23,059 nucleotides of DNA, taken from IMG/VR virus record IMGVR_UViG_3300028025_000239, positions 1-23,059 of that record. One strand, written 5' to 3'. The first letter of the stretch is position 1. Every line of letters starts with the position of its first letter. A program made the position numbers and the translations under genes. The notes under the pieces were generated by a model. The model was not told where the DNA came from, searched no databases, and worked only from the letters and a program-made list of their open reading frames with translations. Of the stretch, positions 1-6,239 are shown piece after piece. Origin of the DNA: a virus.

Positions 1-113
1 TTAGGGCGTTAAGCCGCCAAAGTAGGATGCAGTAAGTATGGAATTTTGCGGCTTTCTGCCATACAGCTTGCAACTGCCAAATACTGCCCTGTTGCTTTTT
101 GGTCACATAACGC

Positions 114-142
114 TTGACGAATTAAGATAACTTAATTATTCT
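114..142 (+). promoter_or_regulatory. sigma70-like promoter of the plus-strand operon
   Basis: A -35-like TTGACG lies at 114-119 and a -10-like TATTCT at 137-142, separated by exactly 17 nt. The predicted transcription start near 149 leaves a short leader before the ATG at 173. This is the only good promoter pattern I see at the head of the four plus-strand genes, and a bacterial RNA polymerase could use it. The -10 matches consensus at four of six positions, so it is a moderate call. Confidence 0.6.
120..137. promoter_or_regulatory. candidate operator: perfect 7-bp inverted repeat in the promoter spacer
   Basis: The arms AATTAAG (120-126) and CTTAATT (131-137) are perfect inverted repeats around a 4-nt ATAA centre. 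The repeat fills the space between the -35 and -10 boxes and touches the first base of the -10. That is where a dimeric repressor would block polymerase. The arms are AT-rich, so chance is not excluded, and no repressor gene is in the window. Confidence 0.45.
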
Positions 143-172
143 GTTCTTACTTTAACTGAAAGTGAGATAGAA

Positions 173-376
173 ATGAACATACAAAACCTAATACCCCGCA
201 CAAGTCAAAATGTAGAAGTGCGCTACATCCCTGAAGAAGAATGGTATCGCTTGACTGACGAACGCAATGAAGATGGTTATGGCGTTTTTCGTGATGGCAA
301 ACTAATCTATTCCAACCATGATCCAATCGAAGCAAGTTACGAATTTGACGAGGTGACACATGAACACACCCTATAA
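173..376 (+). CDS. small acidic phage protein, function unknown
   Basis: First gene of the plus-strand operon, 67 residues. The ATG at 173 follows a GAGAT-type ribosome binding site in a short leader after the promoter at 114-142. The protein is rich in Glu, Asp, Tyr and Arg, with no membrane segment or cysteine. The stretch EEEWYRLTDERNEDGYGVF (residues 21-39) and the following DGKLIYS look like a small alpha/beta fold. I do not recognise the family. Its 3' end overlaps the next gene by 17 nt, so the two are probably translated together. The lead position behind a putative operator suggests an early or regulated gene, but this is inference only. Confidence 0.65.
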   Translation: MNIQNLIPRTSQNVEVRYIPEEEWYRLTDERNEDGYGVFRDGKLIYSNHDPIEASYEFDEVTHEHTL

Positions 377-833
377 CACAGGCAAAGTAGAGATCGGCAA
401 GTACTACCAAAAGCCGTTACGCATTGAGCAAGACGATGACATGATTAAGGTTCAAGGCTGGCTTATTGGTGAAAGCAAAGAGGCCCGCATGGAACGCATA
501 GCCAAACGGATTTATTTTGGATTGGTGCTGGCTTTAACAGTAATACTGTTGTTTTCAAGCAACGCTAAAGCTGCGGCTATTGCGACTATGCCCAATGAAG
601 GCGGTGGCAAGATCGTATTGACCGATGAGGTATGCAAAAACGATGGCAAGACTTACAACAAGTTAAGCCGTGCGTACAACTACACTACATCAGGCCACGG
701 TAGTGAAGGCTGTTTTTACATTGAAGATGACACGGTTGTAGTCATTTGGGACACGGCAGCAGGGGTAAAAAGGATGCGCTACCCAGCAGAAAACTTCACC
801 CTTATCAAGCGCAGCAAAGGTACGCAGATATGA
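360..833 (+). CDS. secreted or membrane-anchored small phage protein (two possible starts)
   Basis: 157 residues from the ATG at 360, preceded by GAGGT at 350-354. Residues 51-66 are a hydrophobic segment followed by SSNAKA, a good signal-peptidase site after residue 71. The remaining domain (about 72-157) contains GGKIVLTDEVC, a GCFYIEDD turn and a VVVIWDTAAG strand pair. Two cysteines, C92 and C118, could form a disulfide in the periplasm. An in-frame ATG at 489 (Met44) with its own GAGG would give a 114-residue protein beginning directly with a classical signal peptide. From the upstream start the protein would have a 50-residue cytoplasmic head. The family (small phage protein with an export signal) is familiar to me, but its function is not. 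It overlaps the genes on both sides. Confidence 0.7.
   Translation: MNTPYNTGKVEIGKYYQKPLRIEQDDDMIKVQGWLIGESKEARMERIAKRIYFGLVLALTVILLFSSNAKAAAIATMPNEGGGKIVLTDEVCKNDGKTYNKLSRAYNYTTSGHGSEGCFYIEDDTVVVIWDTAAGVKRMRYPAENFTLIKRSKGTQI
480..491 (+). promoter_or_regulatory. internal ribosome binding site and alternative ATG
   Basis: GAGG at 480-483 lies 5 nt before an in-frame ATG at 489 within the 360-833 gene. Initiation here would produce MERIAKR followed by the hydrophobic core, which is the textbook n-region/h-region arrangement of a signal peptide. It may be the true start or a second one. Confidence 0.45.
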
Positions 834-1174
834 ACAATGAACCAGTAGCGTGGATAGATTCGTACGATTTAGAGCGTTTACCGCACCATGATTGCTGGGT
901 AAACGGGCAAGAACATAAAAATAGCGTACCACTCTACACCCATCCAGCAGACCTAACAGATGAGGAAATTATTGAAAGTCTTGCTGAACTTGAGCATGAC
1001 CAATGGATGTCATGGGCTGATTCAATAATGAAATCTGAAAAGATTAGCGATAACAGGTTTGCAAGATGGGCTAGTTTAATGATTCCTTATGCTGAATTAT
1101 CAGAAGAAATGAAAGAGCATGACAGAGTTTGGGCTAGGAGAGCATTAGCAATACTAAAAAAGACACAAAAGTGA
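830..1174 (+). CDS. small phage protein: PVAW/VPLY head plus RyR-like helical tail
   Basis: 114 residues. The ATG at 830 overlaps the preceding stop as ATGA; an upstream in-frame ATG at 746 would add 28 poorly coding residues inside the previous gene and was not used. The N-terminal part has EPVAW (4-8) and VPLYTHP (33-39), a head piece I know from many small phage proteins of unknown role. The C-terminal part (about 46-111) is helical, with LAELEHDQWMSW, RWASLMIPY and KEHDR. That pattern resembles the RyR domain seen in phage and bacterial proteins; the assignment is from memory of the motif. The binding partner or ligand is unknown. The next gene overlaps its stop. Confidence 0.7.
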   Translation: MNNEPVAWIDSYDLERLPHHDCWVNGQEHKNSVPLYTHPADLTDEEIIESLAELEHDQWMSWADSIMKSEKISDNRFARWASLMIPYAELSEEMKEHDRVWARRALAILKKTQK

Positions 1175-1608
1175 AATACAAGCAGTTTGACCAACGGTTA
1201 CATGATGCGTGTGATCCACCAGCCCGTAATGCAGTAGCGGGTTGGCTTAAAACGGTTCACCATGTTGATGCTGTGCCTAACCCTGATAAGTACGCTGTAG
1301 ACCTTGTTTTTAGTAAAAATGGGCAGGAAATAGGGTTTGGGGAAGTAGAAGTACGGGATTGGGGCATGGATTTTTGCCCTTACGAAACCATCCATATTGC
1401 CCAGCGCAAAGAAAAGCTGTTTAGTCACCCTCGTACTACGATGTATGTAGTCACTCGAAACCTAACCCATGCTTACTGGATCAGGGCCAGCAAGATCAAA
1501 GAATGTCCGCTAATAGAAGTACCAAATAAAGCAGTAGCTAATGAGGAGTATTTCTACGATGTACCCACGCATATGTGGAAATTTGTAGATTTACGGGATG
1601 TGTTTTAG
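1171..1608 (+). CDS. putative PD-(D/E)XK-fold nuclease-like phage protein
   Basis: 145 residues from a GTG at 1171 that overlaps the preceding TGA (GTGA). The central part reads YAVDLVF (41-47), then GFGEVEVRDWG (55-65), then a helix with QRKEKLF (78-84) and a strand MYVVTRN. Asp44, Glu58 and Glu60 are spaced like the D...ExK site of restriction-endonuclease-like folds, but the last position is Glu rather than Lys, so activity is uncertain. Two cysteines (C69 and C112) are far apart. It is the last gene of the plus-strand operon and its TAG interleaves with the endolysin stop on the other strand. The function is inferred from the motif only. Confidence 0.65.
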   Translation: MKYKQFDQRLHDACDPPARNAVAGWLKTVHHVDAVPNPDKYAVDLVFSKNGQEIGFGEVEVRDWGMDFCPYETIHIAQRKEKLFSHPRTTMYVVTRNLTHAYWIRASKIKECPLIEVPNKAVANEEYFYDVPTHMWKFVDLRDVF

Positions 1609-2192
1609 GTTAAAACATCCAAAACTTTATTGATTTTGGCTATTCTGTCTGCCATTCCAATAGTCCCGCCATTAATGCGTTTTGACATGGTTTCAATATC
1701 CATTGCATCGGCTAACAGATTTAACTGTTTACGATTCCAAAACCACCCCGCAGAAAGAGCCGCATAGCGGGGTTGTTCAACAAGTTGGGGGTTAGCTACC
1801 AAGTCCTCACCAATCGCCTCGCCAAACGCCTTGTAGTTGTCTTTGCCAGTCAATTGGATTAGTCCACGCCCGATGTATTTAGCACCATCACCATCTTCCG
1901 TATTACCCATCCTGCCTGAATACACTTTATTGGCGATCATTTCAGGCTGACGGGCAAACTTTTCAGCAATATCAGCATCAGGAAAGCGTGAAGGCCATGT
2001 AGCCATCAGCGCTTTAGCCGAATAATTCAGGTTTTCTTTTAGGAACTTAAACCCGCCTGATTCGTGCATACATTGACCGATAAAACAGGCTTGGCGTTTA
2101 GGAGTGTTGATTTCGTACTTTTCAAAAGTTTCTACTAAAGGCTCAAACCATTTGCCTTCAATGCCTAAAGCTAAAAGCTGAGATTCAATCAT
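1605..2192 (-). CDS. endolysin, glycoside hydrolase family 19
   Basis: 195 residues, a full-length single-domain GH19 lysozyme/chitinase-type phage endolysin that cuts peptidoglycan sugar chains at the end of infection. The likely catalytic Glu44 is in HESGGF (43-48), the second Glu53 is in KENLNYS (52-58), and the conserved GRGLIQLTG is at 108-116. There is no signal peptide or transmembrane anchor, so release depends on the holin encoded just upstream; the ATG overlaps the holin stop as ATGA. It is the last gene of the late operon and I see no terminator after it. It converges on the plus-strand operon with a 4-nt overlap of the two stop codons. Confidence 0.93.
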   Translation of the reverse strand: MIESQLLALGIEGKWFEPLVETFEKYEINTPKRQACFIGQCMHESGGFKFLKENLNYSAKALMATWPSRFPDADIAEKFARQPEMIANKVYSGRMGNTEDGDGAKYIGRGLIQLTGKDNYKAFGEAIGEDLVANPQLVEQPRYAALSAGWFWNRKQLNLLADAMDIETMSKRINGGTIGMADRIAKINKVLDVLT

Positions 2193-2695
2193 TTTTTAAG
2201 CATCCCTTCAATTTCTTTAGTTTTGTCTTTGCTGCCTTGGCTTGATCCAAAGTAAAAAGATAAGACTTGACCTGCGCTACTGGTAATAAATCCAAGCGCA
2301 AAGATCACCATTTGCTGTTGATCTACAGGTACATCTTTAAACATCAAAATACCAATAAAACTAAACGCTAAAGTTACCGTACCAAGCGCAAGCAGGGGGA
2401 CTACCGACTTATCCAGCTTAGTAGCGTGTTCGCTTGTGGCTACGGCTGCGTACGCTTGGCGGGCAGAATCACGGTCTTGAGCGTCTAATTTGGCGTATTC
2501 AAGGTCAAGTTCCTTCAGCTTCATTGCCATCTCAGGATTGCCAGTCAAAGCGGCTGTAACGCCTTCTATTGTGTCATCGGGTATGCCTAGCTTAGAAGCG
2601 ATCCAGCCCACAGCAGCACCCCCAGCAGGGCCAGCAACAGCAGTAGCCAAGACAGGAGCAACACCTTTAAGTAGTCCAAGTAAAGTTTCCATCAT
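2189..2695 (-). CDS. three-TM holin (gene-transfer-agent holin type)
   Basis: 168 residues. Hydrophobic segments are at about 8-35, 98-118 and 128-150. The middle is charged and helical, with DLEYAKLDAQDRDSARQAYA, and the tail has FYFGSSQGSKDKTKEIE. This pattern matches the 3-TM holin family found in gene transfer agents and many proteobacterial phages. It should form the membrane lesion that lets the GH19 endolysin out, and its position directly upstream of that gene agrees. Two adjacent ATGs are possible (2695 and 2692). The first overlaps the previous stop as ATGA. The first segment is rich in Gly and Ala and could be partly amphipathic. Confidence 0.85.
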   Translation of the reverse strand: MMETLLGLLKGVAPVLATAVAGPAGGAAVGWIASKLGIPDDTIEGVTAALTGNPEMAMKLKELDLEYAKLDAQDRDSARQAYAAVATSEHATKLDKSVVPLLALGTVTLAFSFIGILMFKDVPVDQQQMVIFALGFITSSAGQVLSFYFGSSQGSKDKTKEIEGMLKK

Positions 2696-3132
2696 TTATC
2701 ACCCCAAACAATAGCCCACGCTATCCAACCTGCTACCAGTAAGCACATTAACTGCGCCCTACGAATATTCTTTAAATCACCGTCATATTTCTGTTTTTCT
2801 TCTTTTTCCAGCTTTTCTAGTTCGTTCTTTATCTTCAAGATTTCAGCCCATTCTTTCTCGCCTAGCGCAGTATTCTTGAATTGTCGCAAGAACTCTACCT
2901 TTAAGGAATACTCCTCATGGCTAATAAGTTTGCGCTGACGGTATTCAGCTAAAGCCTTGTGTATTGCTAAACGCTGCTTTACTTGTGCTTCTTTTTTAGC
3001 CCGTAATCTATCTTTGGCTAGTTGTGTTGCTACATCCGTTCCGTCTTTTTGGAACGCTTCTACTTGTTTAGTTAATGACTTGGCACTTTCCCTAGCTGAA
3101 TCAAGGCTGTCTGTAAGGGTTTTGACATCCAC
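2692..3132 (-). CDS. coiled-coil protein with C-terminal membrane anchor, lysis region
   Basis: 146 residues from the GTG at 3132, which sits 1 nt after the preceding TAA as elsewhere in this operon; a TTG at 3147 would add five residues. Residues 5-50 and 75-125 are charged, heptad-like helices (ILKIKNELEKLEKEEKQKYD). One membrane segment at about 126-143 is followed by a short GDK end. It lies between another tail-anchored protein and the holin. It could be an antiholin, a spanin substitute or a pinholin partner. There is no lipobox and no N-terminal signal, so classical o-spanin and i-spanin labels do not fit. The family is not recognised. Confidence 0.72.
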   Translation of the reverse strand: MDVKTLTDSLDSARESAKSLTKQVEAFQKDGTDVATQLAKDRLRAKKEAQVKQRLAIHKALAEYRQRKLISHEEYSLKVEFLRQFKNTALGEKEWAEILKIKNELEKLEKEEKQKYDGDLKNIRRAQLMCLLVAGWIAWAIVWGDK

Positions 3133-3133
3133 A

Positions 3134-3364
3134 TTATTTATCGCCAAATAAGTGGATTACCCAACCGAATACGGTGCTGATTCCAGCAACAATGGTCATG
3201 CCTACCCAAAAGCCGCCCCTAGACCGTTCTGCCATGCCTACCAGCTTCTTTAGGTCAGCATCCATGTTGTCTATTTTCTTTTCCATAGAATCAAACTTGC
3301 GTTCGTAATCTTCGACCTTTTGCCAAAGTACGCCATATTTGACTGGGTCAATTTCAAACGCCAT
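3134..3364 (-). CDS. small tail-anchored coiled-coil protein, lysis region (XhlA-like layout)
   Basis: 76 residues from ATG 3364, 1 nt after the preceding stop; a TTG three codons earlier is less likely. The order is a charged coiled coil (residues 16-45, KVEDYERKFDSMEKKIDNMD) followed by one membrane helix (51-72) and the end HLFGDK. Haemolysin XhlA-type and related holin accessory proteins have this layout, but the sequence resemblance is only architectural. It lies upstream of a second tail-anchored protein, the holin and the endolysin, so a role in timing lysis is a fair inference. Confidence 0.72.
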   Translation of the reverse strand: MAFEIDPVKYGVLWQKVEDYERKFDSMEKKIDNMDADLKKLVGMAERSRGGFWVGMTIVAGISTVFGWVIHLFGDK

Positions 3365-3365
3365 A

Positions 3366-3623
3366 TTAACCAACTAACGCTTTTACTTCGTCTTGTGTAA
3401 GACCTAATGCGGCTAGTTTAGCTAGTGCAGAAGCCTTTGTATCTTTAGCGGCTTGTGCTTTAGCGGCTACTGTAGCTTGTGTAGATTCCCATAAAGCATC
3501 AAGTTCGTCTTGAGTAGGTTTTGGTGAAGAATCTAGCCAATCCAAACCATCATAAGATTCGCCATTTAATGACCATTGTTTACCAGCATAATTTTGCGTA
3601 AGGATTTGAGAATAATCAATCAT
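3366..3623 (-). CDS. fibre-associated small protein (XkdW-like), partner of the 3620-4195 gene
   Basis: 85 residues. The N-terminal half, with WSLNG (18-22), YDGLDWLDSSPKPTQDELDALW (24-45), is the Trp-rich module common in small proteins encoded right after phage tail fibres; XkdW and related tail-fibre-associated proteins share it. The rest is an Ala/Lys helix with TQDEVKALVG at the end. The ATG overlaps the preceding fibre-like gene stop (ATGA). Such proteins are thought to help fibre folding or attachment. Which of the two applies here cannot be read from sequence. Confidence 0.78.
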   Translation of the reverse strand: MIDYSQILTQNYAGKQWSLNGESYDGLDWLDSSPKPTQDELDALWESTQATVAAKAQAAKDTKASALAKLAALGLTQDEVKALVG

Positions 3624-4195
3624 CCTGCAATCTCCATTAGGGTTAGAGTTGAAATTACTCGGTAAGAACCAGCATCATTTCCATCTGTTACTTCTCTATT
3701 TACATAAAGAGAACCTGTGCCAGCACGACCATAAACAGCGTAAGTTGTGGCAGAAGTTGTGGCAGGGGAATCTAAATAAGTTGCTTGGTTGCAAGCCATT
3801 TCGTATTGGCTTCTAGTATTTGCAGAAGCAGTTGCAGAAATTCTGCTTCCTGAAGAATCGCCAAGTGAACCAGTTACAATCGAACCATTTTTATACAAAG
3901 CCAATCCGCCATCCACATTGCTACCAACATCAGAACCTAAATAAACAGTAAACATCACTAAAACTTTGTTTGCTGAATTTTTTGGTGTAATTGATGCTGA
4001 AAGACCTGATATGGAAGCAAAAGAAGTTCCACTTTGAACTGTTGTATCTGTTTTTACCACTTGCACCACTTGCAATACGCTACCAGCAGGAAGCGTTGAG
4101 TATGGTACTTTTCCTGAAACTAATGCTGAAGTGCTTTGAATAGTTCCGTCAGGGAATGTTATGGCATCAGTTGTGCCGTTAATAATTGTGGACAT
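3620..4195 (-). CDS. tail fibre-like protein, paralogue B
   Basis: 191 residues, Ser/Thr/Gly-rich and beta-type, without membrane segments. It is clearly a paralogue of the 5652-6239 product: both contain PAGSVLQVV, a SASITP strand, AGSR or SGSR turns, LDSPATTS with TTY, and end in TLTLMEIA or TITLMEIA. The N-terminus (DAITFPDGTIQSTSAL) is a short leader typical of fibre tips. It probably forms part of the receptor-binding tail fibre or a virion-attached appendage. Start ATG 4195 overlaps the previous stop as TAATG, and the small XkdW-like gene follows directly. The sequence between the anchors has diverged, as expected if each copy binds a different surface sugar. Confidence 0.8.
   Translation of the reverse strand: MSTIINGTTDAITFPDGTIQSTSALVSGKVPYSTLPAGSVLQVVQVVKTDTTVQSGTSFASISGLSASITPKNSANKVLVMFTVYLGSDVGSNVDGGLALYKNGSIVTGSLGDSSGSRISATASANTRSQYEMACNQATYLDSPATTSATTYAVYGRAGTGSLYVNREVTDGNDAGSYRVISTLTLMEIAG
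4065..4090. repeat. near-identical 26-nt segment shared by the two fibre paralogues (copy B)
   Basis: This stretch matches 6091-6116 at 25 of 26 positions and encodes the PAGSVLQVV segment in both. The flanking DNA is much less alike, so it is an island of identity within diverged genes. Confidence 0.75.
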
Positions 4196-4359
4196 TATGC
4201 TTCCTCTGCTGGTAATGGTGTATTGCCTTCAGCTACCCATTTTAGGTAGGCTTGGTAGTCTGTGTTGGCTGGGTCGTATGGAATAAAAGCGTTATCGCTT
4301 GTGCGAATAACCTCGTTTGCCAATTCGTTTGTGTAAGGGTTCATAAATAATTTATACAT
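4195..4359 (-). CDS. short fibre-associated protein (chaperone-like)
   Basis: 54 residues from ATG 4359, 1 nt after the preceding TAA; an upstream ATG 10 codons earlier lies inside the previous gene and was not used. The pattern [25 protein letters not shown], then [17 protein letters not shown] is the short module found after many phage tail fibre genes, resembling the C-terminal part of tail-fibre assembly proteins. It is placed between a 345-residue fibre and paralogue B, so it is most likely the partner of the former. Confidence 0.75.
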   Translation of the reverse strand: MYKLFMNPYTNELANEVIRTSDNAFIPYDPANTDYQAYLKWVAEGNTPLPAEEA

Positions 4360-4360
4360 T

Positions 4361-5398
4361 TTATAACTCCGCACTTGCAATCCAAGCAATAGTATTAGAC
4401 GAACTTCCTAATTGCTTTGTTGCGTTGGTATTGTCAAAATATAAGAAACCAGTAGTTGATGGAAACGCACCTTGTGTACCACCTGCTGTTTGTGGGTAAA
4501 GTGTCATTGTTGGAGTTGTTCTTTTTTGAACTAAAAATGACGGATTTGCATTTCCGTTAGTCAATCCTGTATTAGTGTATGCGGCAATCGTCCATGTATA
4601 GCTAGGCTCATAATAGCGTTGGCAAAGTTGCAATTCTGTTGTGTACTGTCTGTATTCAAATGAAGTAGCTTGTGTGCCTACCTCTAGCTGAACTCCAGTA
4701 ATGTAGAAAGTTGCTCCGTTTGTACCAACTACGGATGTTGCGCCTGTGGCTGAAAAGTATGTTGCAGATGCCCATGCGCCAGCAGTTCCGCTATATGTTG
4801 AACCTACACCAAGCCCCCAATAAATCTTAATACCTGTTGTGTTGTTAGTTGTCCATGTTCCGCTAGTATCGCCAGCAACAGTAATAGTTTTTTGTTCCCA
4901 AGTATTAGCGGCTGAAATTGTATAAGTAAACGGATAACTTCTGCTTTGAGCATCATTTAAAAACGATGCGCCAAAAGTGCCTGTTAATGAACTCCGCACC
5001 CAAAAAGATAAAGTAACCGTTTTAGCATTAGCAGTACCCCAACCTAAATCGGCAGTATTAAAACCTTCAATAGATTGACCTAGAATAAATAAATCAGCAG
5101 AACCTATAGAATAAGCAGATGATGATGTTGCACCAAGATAGTTAGTAAACCCTGCTGGCGGTGTTACAGAACCAGCGTTTTGCTGAACCGTAAACTTAGA
5201 TGCAGCAGAGCCATATCCATACCATCTATCTACAGTATATTGAACTGCGCCAGTATTATTCATCGTAACACTAGCACCAGCGTTTCTTTGGTCAATAACC
5301 ATCGCACCGTTGATGATGCGATTCCGCATGACTGAACTAATGGGTGCTAGAACTCCACCGCTTGCATCGTTTATTCGGTTTACTTGTAACTGGCTCAT
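4361..5398 (-). CDS. tail fibre or receptor-binding protein with carbohydrate-binding-like fold
   Basis: 345 residues. The N-terminal segment has [20 protein letters not shown] (25-44) and [10 protein letters not shown], followed by a beta-sandwich region with [28 protein letters not shown] and [17 protein letters not shown]. Then come [11 protein letters not shown] and LCQRYYE. I know this as a widespread phage tail/virion family with a lectin-like or CBM-like jelly roll. The stretch after LCQRYYE (about residues 260-345) is probably the variable tip. ATG 5398 overlaps the upstream stop as ATGA, and a 54-residue partner gene follows 1 nt after its stop. The host receptor is unknown. Confidence 0.85.
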   Translation of the reverse strand: MSQLQVNRINDASGGVLAPISSVMRNRIINGAMVIDQRNAGASVTMNNTGAVQYTVDRWYGYGSAASKFTVQQNAGSVTPPAGFTNYLGATSSSAYSIGSADLFILGQSIEGFNTADLGWGTANAKTVTLSFWVRSSLTGTFGASFLNDAQSRSYPFTYTISAANTWEQKTITVAGDTSGTWTTNNTTGIKIYWGLGVGSTYSGTAGAWASATYFSATGATSVVGTNGATFYITGVQLEVGTQATSFEYRQYTTELQLCQRYYEPSYTWTIAAYTNTGLTNGNANPSFLVQKRTTPTMTLYPQTAGGTQGAFPSTTGFLYFDNTNATKQLGSSSNTIAWIASAEL

Positions 5399-5655
5399 AC
5401 CGTTCCTTTCGGATACTTATCTTTTACTGCTTGAATTTGTGCTTTCCATGCGTCTAAACCGTCATGAAAGATGGTGTCAAACTGGTCTGCAAATGATGGG
5501 TATTCGGCTTGTCGTTTGTCTTTATAGGCATTGGCATCAATATAAGCCTGTAACGCAGCTTGGTCGTATGTGACTTCGTTACCATTAGCATCGTAAGCAA
5601 CATCGCCATTAGTTGTGACAATATTTGGATATAGTGTTCTTAATGCATCACTCAT
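5395..5655 (-). CDS. small fibre-associated protein (phage EYPS/DQFD family)
   Basis: 86 residues. The C-terminal half contains KDKRQAEYPSFADQFDTIFH and then AWKAQIQAVKDKYPKG, a combination that recurs in small proteins near tail fibres of cyanophages and other aquatic phages. The N-terminal half has LRTLYPNIVTTNGDVAYDAN, a beta hairpin. Role unproven; a fibre assembly chaperone or a connector is the usual guess. Both ends overlap neighbours by 4 nt (ATGA), between paralogue A and the 345-residue fibre. Confidence 0.75.
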   Translation of the reverse strand: MSDALRTLYPNIVTTNGDVAYDANGNEVTYDQAALQAYIDANAYKDKRQAEYPSFADQFDTIFHDGLDAWKAQIQAVKDKYPKGTV

Positions 5656-6239
5656 GCCGCAATCTCCATTAAAGTAATTGTTGATGCAAACCTACCAACA
5701 CCACCATTGTCACCATCAGATTGGCTTCTATTAAAATAAAATGTTCCGCTTTCAATGCGGAATTGCAATTTATAAGTAGTAGAAGAAGTTGTAGCTGGCG
5801 AGTCTAAAAAATTAATTGATATACATTCAGATTGACCCGAATCAAGTTGGTAAGCATTTGTTGTTGCTGGTGACCTACTGCCTGCCGCATCTCCAACATC
5901 AATAGCCGTGCTTCCTCTTATTAACCTAATTATTGAACCACTAACACTAGCTTGACCGCTACAAGTAGCTGATGCCAATACAAGTATTTTGCTCGAAGAA
6001 CTTGTAGGTGTAATACTTGCTGACATACCAGTAATATCGGTAAAAGCCCCAGTTGCAGAAGAAGTAAATGCATCTGTTTTTGTCACGCTAACCACTTGCA
6101 AAACGCTACCAGCAGGTCTATTGCCTGTGGTGATAATAGTTCCGCTTACAGCAGGTAATGTCTGCGTAAAGTTACTAGCAGTTGCTGGCTCTTGGATGGT
6201 GATTTGTCCACCACCGCTGGATTGTAAAACTAGGCTCAT
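5652..6239 (-). CDS. tail fibre-like protein, paralogue A
   Basis: 195 residues from ATG 6239, chosen because it overlaps the preceding stop (ATGA); a GTG four codons upstream is possible. The leader MSLVLQSSGGGQITIQ, then PATASNFTQTLPAVSGTI is a common phage fibre N-terminus. After that come PAGSVLQVVSVTKTD, SASITPTSSSSK, LDSPATTSSTTY and the end TITLMEIAA, shared with paralogue B (3620-4195). It probably belongs to a trimeric, beta-rich virion appendage. The pair suggests gene duplication followed by divergence of the central region. Confidence 0.8.
   Translation of the reverse strand: MSLVLQSSGGGQITIQEPATASNFTQTLPAVSGTIITTGNRPAGSVLQVVSVTKTDAFTSSATGAFTDITGMSASITPTSSSSKILVLASATCSGQASVSGSIIRLIRGSTAIDVGDAAGSRSPATTNAYQLDSGQSECISINFLDSPATTSSTTYKLQFRIESGTFYFNRSQSDGDNGGVGRFASTITLMEIAA
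6091..6116. repeat. near-identical 26-nt segment shared by the two fibre paralogues (copy A)
   Basis: Second copy of the segment at 4065-4090, differing at one base, in the same orientation and reading frame of paralogue A. Confidence 0.75.

Noticed and set aside
11-54. 7-bp inverted repeat AAGCCGC / GCGGCTT with a 30-nt loop, upstream of the promoter
   Set aside because: The loop is long, no T-run follows on either strand, and it cannot be told from chance. Bases 1-113 show no supportable gene; the three CTGCC copies (56-60, 74-78, 84-88) are unevenly spaced.
147-410. 87-residue open frame on the minus strand over the first plus-strand genes
   Set aside because: It is antisense to two genes with good ribosome binding sites and its composition (many Cys, His, Leu) is typical of a shadow frame.
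2692-3132. Inner-membrane spanin assignment
   Set aside because: The membrane helix is at the C-terminus, not the N-terminus, and no lipoprotein partner with a lipobox is encoded nearby.
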